DNA of 11,715 bases, from contig VSPE01000054.1 in NCBI GenBank assembly GCA_009775225.1, positions 1 through 11,715 on the forward strand, written 5' to 3'. Each line of letters starts with the position of its first letter. The first letter of the stretch is position 1. The notes beneath the pieces were generated by a model. That model ran no database searches. It was given only the letters and a program-made list of their open reading frames with translations, and was not told where the DNA came from. This stretch comes from Muribaculaceae bacterium. Its GTDB lineage: Bacteria > Bacteroidota > Bacteroidia > Bacteroidales > Muribaculaceae. Shown here in pieces: positions 6,708 through 11,715 of this stretch. Position numbers and translations under genes: made by a program.

Positions 6708-8171
6708 ATGTATGAAACATTCACAAATATACTGACTGCCAACTGGCTTTATTCGGTCTTCGCCATCATTGCCGTTGTATCTACGGTAGTGATAATATTT
6801 GTGATATTATCAGAAAACCGCAACCCGGTCAAATCGTTAGGCTGGGTTACGGTTCTTTTATTGCTGCCTGTGGTCGGGCTTATACTATATATATTCTTTG
6901 GCCGCAGCATCAAAAACACACGCATGGTATCCAGGCGCACAAGGCGCAAACTGCGTCGCGGCGAACGGCGCGTGAATTCCGACCCTCGCTCACACGGACT
7001 TGAGTCACGCTCGGTGCAGCAGATAAACCTGGCCCGCTCGCTGACCGGAGCGCAGTTTTATCCCTCGAACTCGGTAGAGGTATTCACCGACGGCAAATCA
7101 AAATTCGAGGCACTTGAAGATGATTTGCGGAATGCACAACGTTCTATAAACCTCCAGTATTATATCTTCGAAGACGATGTGCTTGGCAACCGCATTGCCG
7201 ATATACTCATCGAACGCGCGGCAAATGGAGTGAAAGTAAGGCTTATGTACGACCACGTAGGCTCGTTCAGCGTACGCTCACGCTTCTTCAAACGCTTGCG
7301 CGACCACGGCATCGAGGCATATCCTTTCTTCCGTGTTACATTCCCTCAGCTGGCCACACGCATCAATTGGCGTAACCACCGCAAAATATGTATAATAGAC
7401 CAGTGTATAGGCTATCTGGGCGGCATGAACGTAGCCGACAGGTATATCGACGGCGGAAAAAAATTTGAAAGCTGGCGCGACACCCATGTCCGTATCACAG
7501 GGCCGGCGGTTGCCGCTCTTCAGTATTCATTTGCCGTCGACTGGAACTTTATGTGTGGCGCTTTGATTGAGGATAGCTTGCCTGACCGAAGATTTACCGA
7601 AGTGCGCAGGGATGCGGTTAGTAGGGTAGGTGCGCAGCTTCTCACCTCAGGCCCCACCTCGCAGTGGGCAAATATCGCGCTGGCTTTTCATAAAGCTATA
7701 TCCAACGCACGCCGCCGCGTGTTCATTCAGACTCCGTATTTCCTTCCGACCGAAGCTCTTCTCAAGGCCCTCCAGTCGGCTGCCCTCGCCCACGTGGATG
7801 TGCGTTTGATGATGCCGCGCCACAGCGACTCTCTTATGCTCACACTTGCCTCGTCATCATATATCTCGGAATGTCTTAAAGCCGGCATCAAGATATATTT
7901 ATACGACGGCGGCATGCTGCACTCCAAGATGATAATTGTCGATGAAGAGATTGTGACCATAGGCTCGACCAACTTCGACTTCAGGAGCTTTGAATGTAAC
8001 TTTGAGTCGAACCTGTTTTTCTACAGTCACGATTTTGCTGCAAAGATGCTTGAAATATACAAGACAGACCTCAAGAAGTGCGCGCGCGTCCAGCCATCGG
8101 AATGGCGCCGACGCAATCCCGGCCGAAAGATTGCAGAATCGATACTGAGGCTTCTCAGCCCGGTATTATAA
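6708..8171 (+). CDS. cls: Cardiolipin synthase (phospholipase D superfamily)
   Basis: This inner-membrane enzyme joins two phosphatidylglycerol molecules into cardiolipin, releasing glycerol, or in ClsC-like types uses phosphatidylethanolamine. The 487-residue protein has two N-terminal membrane helices (about 15-35 and 45-65) around the NPVKSLGW turn typical of ClsA. A very basic cytoplasmic segment (69-95) follows. The two HKD motifs that build the single active site are complete: H224-x-K226-x4-D231 (NHRKICIID) and H405-x-K407-x4-D412 (HSKMIIVD), each followed by the expected GG or GSTNFD stretch. Length is normal for the family. It lies 34 bases after the pRiA4b-like gene and 19 bases before the HD-domain gene, so it is likely co-transcribed with both. 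All key residues are present, and ClsA-type is favoured because of the two membrane helices. Confidence 0.95.
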   Translation: MYETFTNILTANWLYSVFAIIAVVSTVVIIFVILSENRNPVKSLGWVTVLLLLPVVGLILYIFFGRSIKNTRMVSRRTRRKLRRGERRVNSDPRSHGLESRSVQQINLARSLTGAQFYPSNSVEVFTDGKSKFEALEDDLRNAQRSINLQYYIFEDDVLGNRIADILIERAANGVKVRLMYDHVGSFSVRSRFFKRLRDHGIEAYPFFRVTFPQLATRINWRNHRKICIIDQCIGYLGGMNVADRYIDGGKKFESWRDTHVRITGPAVAALQYSFAVDWNFMCGALIEDSLPDRRFTEVRRDAVSRVGAQLLTSGPTSQWANIALAFHKAISNARRRVFIQTPYFLPTEALLKALQSAALAHVDVRLMMPRHSDSLMLTLASSSYISECLKAGIKIYLYDGGMLHSKMIIVDEEIVTIGSTNFDFRSFECNFESNLFFYSHDFAAKMLEIYKTDLKKCARVQPSEWRRRNPGRKIAESILRLLSPVL

Positions 8172-8190
8172 CTTTATTTTAGAAAAATTT

Positions 8191-8805
8191 ATGGATAAGC
8201 ATAGCACCGAAGCACACGACCGCTTCATAGAAATACTTCGCTCAACAGGCCGCGAGAATATCGACTATATAATCGAAGACCTTGAGAGCTGGGGCTTCTT
8301 CGAGGCTCCGGCTTCGGCACAGGGACATTACGCATATCCGGGTGGACTTCTCGACCATTCGCTGAACGTTTACGATGCTGCAATGAACAGCCGCGAGTGG
8401 CTCATAAAGACACGTCCCGACCTCGAGCCTCAGCTCAAGGTAGAGAGTATCGCAATAGCCGCCATGCTGCACGATGTATGCAAGGCTGATTTCTACCAGC
8501 TTGTACGAAAGAAGAAAAGAAATGAGATAGGCACATACGAAGAAGTGGAAGCCTACGAAATTCATGACGAGAATTTCCCCGTAGGTCATGGCGAAAAGTC
8601 GGTAATACTTCTTCTTCAATCCGGCCTCGACCTGTCGGACGACGAGATATATGCAATTCGCTGGCACATGGGCCCCTGGAACTTATCGCGTGATGACGAA
8701 CGCTTCTATCGCCAGGCTTCGCGCCTCACCTCCCTGCAGGCTCTGATTCATGCAGCCGATACTATTGCATCGGCCATTATCGAACGACCGGCAGCAAAGC
8801 TGTGA
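8191..8805 (+). CDS. HD-domain phosphohydrolase, YhaM-like HD region
   Basis: This 204-residue protein is essentially one HD metal-dependent phosphohydrolase domain. Putative metal ligands are H56 in GGLLDHSLNV, the HD pair H94-D95 in AAMLHDVCKADFY, H133 in GHGEKSV, H159 in RWHMGPW and D190 in HAADTIAS. The GGLL(E/D)H...LHD.(C/G)K...GHGEKS pattern recalls the HD half of the 3'-5' exoribonuclease YhaM, but the N-terminal OB-fold nucleic-acid-binding domain of YhaM is missing. It could therefore act on a small nucleotide or another phosphoester; the substrate is unknown. The protein appears cytoplasmic, with no membrane segment. Its stop codon overlaps the GTG start of the following hydrolase (GTGA), which suggests coupled synthesis. 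HD fold confident, specificity not. Confidence 0.85.
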   Translation: MDKHSTEAHDRFIEILRSTGRENIDYIIEDLESWGFFEAPASAQGHYAYPGGLLDHSLNVYDAAMNSREWLIKTRPDLEPQLKVESIAIAAMLHDVCKADFYQLVRKKKRNEIGTYEEVEAYEIHDENFPVGHGEKSVILLLQSGLDLSDDEIYAIRWHMGPWNLSRDDERFYRQASRLTSLQALIHAADTIASAIIERPAAKL

Positions 8806-9506
8806 CACATACTGCCATCCTGTTCATACACGGAATTCTCGGCAAACCCGATTATTTCGACTTCCTGATGCCGTCAGTTCCTTCGGCTATAACCGTTGAG
8901 CGTATTCTGCTCGACGGCCACGGAGGGCGGGTGCGCGACTTCTCTGAAGCAGCCATGTCGACGTGGCGAGAGCAGGTGAGTAGGGCGGTAGCAGCACTCT
9001 CAAAAGTCCATGAGCGTATTATAATCGCGGCCCATTCAATGGGAACCCTCTTTGCAATACAGGAGGCTGTAGCCGGGCATGCCGACTGCTTGTTTCTGCT
9101 TAATCCGCCGTTGCGCTTGTGGCTTACTCGTCGCCTTTTTTCCACTCCCGTAAAAATTCTGCGAAACCGTATTGCTCCTGACGACCTTATTACACAGGCC
9201 GCCTGCGATGCGTACAGTATCCAATATGATGCAAATATATTGCATTATTTCGGCTGGATACCGCGCTATCTCGAACTATTCGCAGAGATTGCGCACACTC
9301 GCCGCAAAATGCCTCTGCTTACAGCTCCCGCTACAGTATTTCTGTCTGCTCACGATGAAATGGTATCGCCGGAATCTTGCAAATATTTCAAGCATCCGAC
9401 ATCAAAAATAATACACTTAGCGGAGTCGGGCCATTATTATTACACCAACGACGACAAGCACACAATCATCAGTGAATTCGCAGCCATGCTGAATGTTGAC
9501 AATTAA
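8802..9506 (+). CDS. Alpha/beta-fold hydrolase
   Basis: This 234-residue protein has the order of motifs of an alpha/beta hydrolase: the oxyanion-hole HG in FIHGILG (7-13), nucleophile elbow AHSMG with S79 (77-81, alanine in place of the usual first glycine), acid D185 in SAHDEMVSP and base H211 in ESGHYYYT. A cap region lies about 105-170. There is no signal peptide, so it should be cytoplasmic. Esterase, lipase or thioesterase activity is possible, and no substrate can be named. The start is a GTG at 8802 overlapping the stop of the HD-domain gene by four bases; it gives the natural beta-strand MTHTAILFIHG, which makes a later start unlikely. It is the last gene of the GC-rich region. No terminator is evident after it. 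Confidence 0.85.
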   Translation: MTHTAILFIHGILGKPDYFDFLMPSVPSAITVERILLDGHGGRVRDFSEAAMSTWREQVSRAVAALSKVHERIIIAAHSMGTLFAIQEAVAGHADCLFLLNPPLRLWLTRRLFSTPVKILRNRIAPDDLITQAACDAYSIQYDANILHYFGWIPRYLELFAEIAHTRRKMPLLTAPATVFLSAHDEMVSPESCKYFKHPTSKIIHLAESGHYYYTNDDKHTIISEFAAMLNVDN

Positions 9507-9578
9507 GATGATGCTCCGTTTAGAATGAAACTGTATAAACCTATTTAAGACTCCAAACTCATAAGGAAATCAAGCACA

Positions 9579-9652
9579 TTCTCGGGAAACCAACATTTAT
9601 AAATGTTTAACAATCCTCGGATTTCCTATATAAACTATGGGTCTTCTCGGGA
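9579..9652 (+). repeat. Direct repeat TTCTCGGGA with a degenerate middle copy
   Basis: TTCTCGGGA occurs at 9579-9587 and again at 9644-9652. A related CTCGG-A word lies between them (9616-9621). The starts of the three CTCGG cores are 35 and 30 bases apart, close to three DNA helical turns, so bound proteins would sit on nearly the same face. This is an observation about spacing; a binding role is inference. Confidence 0.5.
9592..9607. repeat. Perfect 16-bp palindrome
   Basis: AACATTTATAAATGTT equals its own reverse complement. It is AT-rich, as is its surrounding, so chance is possible, but a dimeric regulator or recombinase could bind it. It lies 139 bases before the recombinase start. Confidence 0.7.
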
Positions 9653-9746
9653 TGGCTTTTTTGCGTCCCTTATTGCGCCCCTCAAAATCATAGAACTTGG
9701 GCATGAATTTTGCGTTAAAACAGTGTAATAATAAAATATAAAAATT

Positions 9747-10991
9747 ATGACAACGAGTAATTTAACTCCCCATCTCTATCTCCGCAAGGATAAAGTAGAT
9801 TGCAATGGGCGCATGCCACTCTTTATCCGTTTCCCGAGAATAGACGGAAAAGAACCCAAATTTTCAGTTGGAAAAATACGCTTGTCCTTAGATGAATGGG
9901 ATAGTAAAGCTAATTTACCTAAAGATGAAATACTGAGAACTGAAATTGAAAAGGAAATGCAACGCATCAAGTTAGAGATACATCGCTGTATCATTGACGA
10001 TATTCCGATAACTATTTCAAAACTTAGAGATATTGTAAAAGATACGAAAGCCACAGCCCCTTCGGATAATCTGTTTCTCCAATATTATAGAGAATATTTG
10101 AGTATAAAAGAACGAAATGGTCAGATACGGCAATCCACGATGAAAGGGCATATTTACACGATGTCGGCTATAGACCAATTTAATCCAAGATTGCGTGTAA
10201 AGGATATTAATGGCGACTTCATCAATAAATTTGTCTTATTCCTTAGAAATCGAAGAACAGTAAAAGGTCGAAGCGTTGAAAACTTAACCTTTGGTAAATA
10301 CCTTATCCAAATTCGGACTATTATCCGTTTTATTTCAGCCAAGGGTATAACGGTTCAAGACCCCTTCAAAACTGGAGAGATTTTCATTAAACCATGTGAA
10401 AGAAGTAAGATTTATCTTAATGAAGAGGAGTTATCCCAAATGGTAAAATTGTTCTACAATAAGAATTTGTCAATCGTAGAACGTAGAATTTTGATTATGT
10501 ATCTCCTTTCTTGTTCGACAGGAATACGCATCAGTGATATGCGTGCCTTGAAATGGCGTAATGTAAATCTGAATTGCAGTAACGGAGTGTTTGAATTCCT
10601 TTGTAAGAAAACCCAAAGAAAGGTGTTTGTACCATTAAGTCCGATGTCAGGTGATTTATTATGCCGTGCCACCGAAAGCGATATGAAAAATGTAGATGAA
10701 AATCGTAGTTTATTTGTCAGAGTATATTCTCCAACGAAAATTAATTCGACACTGAAAAGCATGGCAAAAATGGTCGGAATATCAAAGAATATAACATTTC
10801 ATACGGCAAGAAGAACATTTGCGACACTATGTTCCATGAATGGAATTTCGGAAATAATCGTAGGGTCATTTCTCGGGCATAAGCCTAAAGACGTTACTGA
10901 CGGATACCGTCAGTGGAATACTTATGAAGCGAATAAAACTGCTCCCAAGTTGTCGTTTCTTGACCTTAAAAAATTACGAAATATAGCATAA
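9747..10991 (+). CDS. Tyrosine recombinase / integrase, complete
   Basis: This 414-residue protein is a site-specific recombinase of the Bacteroidetes integrase type. It has an N-terminal arm-type DNA-binding domain (about 5-95, including the FSVGKIRLSLDEWD strand-and-turn), a SAM-like core-binding domain (about 105-205) and a C-terminal catalytic domain (about 220-405). The catalytic set is complete: R261 in STGIRISDM, the beta-hairpin lysine K288 or its neighbour K287 in CKKTQRK, H352-x-x-R355 in FHTARRTF, H378 in LGHKP and the nucleophile Y387 in TDGYRQW. Base composition differs clearly from the preceding genes, a sign of acquisition. The ATG at 9747 follows an A/T-rich leader and gives the normal family N terminus. 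It may integrate and excise the element it lies on, or invert a nearby segment; the partner site is not identifiable here. A second, broken recombinase follows 105 bases later. Confidence 0.95.
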   Translation: MTTSNLTPHLYLRKDKVDCNGRMPLFIRFPRIDGKEPKFSVGKIRLSLDEWDSKANLPKDEILRTEIEKEMQRIKLEIHRCIIDDIPITISKLRDIVKDTKATAPSDNLFLQYYREYLSIKERNGQIRQSTMKGHIYTMSAIDQFNPRLRVKDINGDFINKFVLFLRNRRTVKGRSVENLTFGKYLIQIRTIIRFISAKGITVQDPFKTGEIFIKPCERSKIYLNEEELSQMVKLFYNKNLSIVERRILIMYLLSCSTGIRISDMRALKWRNVNLNCSNGVFEFLCKKTQRKVFVPLSPMSGDLLCRATESDMKNVDENRSLFVRVYSPTKINSTLKSMAKMVGISKNITFHTARRTFATLCSMNGISEIIVGSFLGHKPKDVTDGYRQWNTYEANKTAPKLSFLDLKKLRNIA

Positions 10992-11096
10992 TTGTCAATA
11001 AATAAGTGATTTACTTTAAAATTCTTTGGCGGAAATTTTGCTCTTTGCTGACAAGCCAATAACTTCGCCCATAGAAAACTGTAAAGCAAATCGTAA
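10992..11096. other. Gap between the two recombinase genes
   Basis: This 105-base gap contains no gene. A 5-bp inverted pair TTGGC (11026-11030) and GCCAA (11055-11059) and two TTTGCT words lie in the middle, but both are short. No proper terminator or consensus promoter could be found. Confidence 0.4.
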
Positions 11097-11657
11097 ATGG
11101 CTGATTATTCAATATCTGCTTTCATCAGAGATGATAAGCCCATAAAGAGGAACAATAAATATCCAATCTATCTTCGCGTCAGAGTATATGACCGAGAAAC
11201 CAAGTTGCCGACTAACTTAGATGTCTCACCATCAGATTGGAATGCCAAGAAAAAAGAGCCAAAGGAGAGAACCCTCCGACTGGCTCTTGTTTCAAAGGTG
11301 TTGGCTGTTGAAACATTTCTGAACACCTGCATAGCCACCAATGTCCCGATTTCAGTAGCAAGTGTCAAGAATTATCTTTCAGCGGCAAGTCCTCGCACTC
11401 GGAAGTCTGCAAACGGCACTTTCTATGACTATTACAACGCTTTCGTGGAGAGAATGAGGGCTACCCTAAGCAAGAGTACGATAATGGCTTATATGAACAC
11501 TTACAATGCTCTTAAAGCCTATCGGAAAGTTATAGATATTTCGGAAATAAATCTTTCTTTCATTGAAGATTTTGATGTCTTTTTGCGTGATGTCAGAGGT
11601 AATGAAGATGGCGGACGCGCAAATAAACATAAGCATCTGAACACTGGCGTCTTTTAA
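11097..11657 (+). pseudogene. Tyrosine recombinase remnant, catalytic domain lost
   Basis: The 186-residue frame begins like a normal Bacteroidetes integrase. It has an arm-type DNA-binding domain (about 1-95, with YPIYLRVRVYD and LDVSPSDWNAKKK) and most of a SAM-like core-binding domain (about 107-180, with FYDYYNAFVERMR, the TYNALKAY helix and FIEDFDVFLRD). The family-like sequence runs to NKHKHL (residue 181, base 11639). The next five residues (NTGVF) do not continue the expected helix, and a TAA follows at 11655-11657. The whole catalytic half is missing, so the product cannot recombine DNA, although it might still bind arm sites. It is only distantly similar to the recombinase before it, and its GC content is higher, so the two are probably not a recent duplication. 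An insertion or rearrangement at about 11640 is the simplest cause, and the rest of the gene may lie beyond the window. Confidence 0.8.
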
Positions 11658-11715
11658 AATCTGTTAATGCGAAATTATTAAACTCTGTATTCATGTTGGT
11701 TACGCGATTTTCAGG
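11640..11715. other. Sequence of unknown origin after the break in the recombinase
   Basis: Nothing recognisable is encoded in these last 76 bases. A minus-strand frame ends with TAA at 11702-11700 and is open to the window edge for four codons (LKIA before the stop). That would fit the tail of a transposase with about 60 bases of terminal sequence up to 11640, but four codons are far too few to support a call. Confidence 0.25.

Larger units (their letters stand above)
9507..9746. other. Repeat-rich non-coding leader of the recombinase gene
   Basis: This 240-base AT-rich stretch has no credible gene. It holds a perfect 16-bp palindrome (9592-9607), an inverted pair GGAAATC (9565-9571) and GATTTCC (9620-9626), three copies of CTCGG (9581, 9616, 9646), two of them inside the direct repeat TTCTCGGGA (9579-9587 and 9644-9652), and three copies of TTGCG (9661, 9673, 9710), the first two being near repeats followed by TCCC or CCCC. 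Such clusters are typical of arm-type binding sites of tyrosine recombinases, an attachment site, or operators of the integrase gene. Which of these applies cannot be decided from one copy. Confidence 0.5.

Noticed and set aside
9649..9669. GGGATGGC...GCGTCCC hairpin with a T-run as a terminator for the alpha/beta hydrolase operon
   Set aside because: The T-run lies in the loop instead of after the stem, pairing includes a G-U pair and a mismatch, and the distance from the stop codon (over 140 bases) is large.
9705..9712. TGAATTTTG-like word as a -7 promoter box for the recombinase
   Set aside because: The first fixed base of TAnnTTTG is wrong and there is no TTTG at the proper distance upstream.
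10992..11096. Invertible promoter between the recombinase genes
   Set aside because: The only inverted pair is 5 bp and no consensus promoter is present between its arms.
1..11715. CRISPR array, tRNA, rRNA or riboswitch
   Set aside because: No regularly spaced repeats, no cloverleaf-like sequence and no known aptamer pattern were seen by eye on either strand.

Overview
The window looks like a chromosomal segment of a Bacteroidales bacterium, perhaps of the Muribaculaceae. The reasons are: an FtsY without the long acidic A domain, a Bacteroidetes-type -7 promoter motif (TAnnTTTG) before ftsY, little sign of Shine-Dalgarno sequences, a protein of the pRiA4b ORF-3 family, and Bacteroidetes-type tyrosine recombinases. 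The genus is a guess.

Region 1 (1-6006): after the terminator of an upstream gene lying outside the window, a tightly packed plus-strand run holds ftsY (signal recognition particle receptor), rimO (methylthiolation of ribosomal protein S12), an isochorismate synthase (menaquinone entry enzyme) and two different exported or membrane-anchored SGNH/GDSL hydrolases. Junctions are overlaps of 1, 4 and 8 bases and one 20-base gap, so the five genes are probably co-transcribed.

Region 2 (6007-9506): after a 112-base gap with a plausible promoter and a 5'-UTR hairpin come a pRiA4b ORF-3 family protein with an acidic tail, a ClsA-like cardiolipin synthase, an HD-domain phosphohydrolase and a small alpha/beta hydrolase. 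The last two overlap by four bases (GTGA). This also looks like one operon.

Region 3 (9507-11715): base composition becomes AT-rich. A 240-base non-coding stretch carrying a perfect 16-bp palindrome and several short repeated words precedes an intact tyrosine recombinase with all catalytic residues. It is followed by a second recombinase of the same broad architecture that keeps only its DNA-binding half: family-like sequence ends abruptly near 11640 and a stop follows six codons later. This is the edge of an acquired element that continues past the window.

The first two regions are mostly housekeeping and envelope functions. The less ordinary parts are the paired SGNH hydrolases without a visible acyltransferase, the isochorismate synthase without other men genes, and the recombinase pair with its repeat-rich leader. 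I see no CRISPR array, tRNA or rRNA gene, and no clear evidence for a wholly new system.
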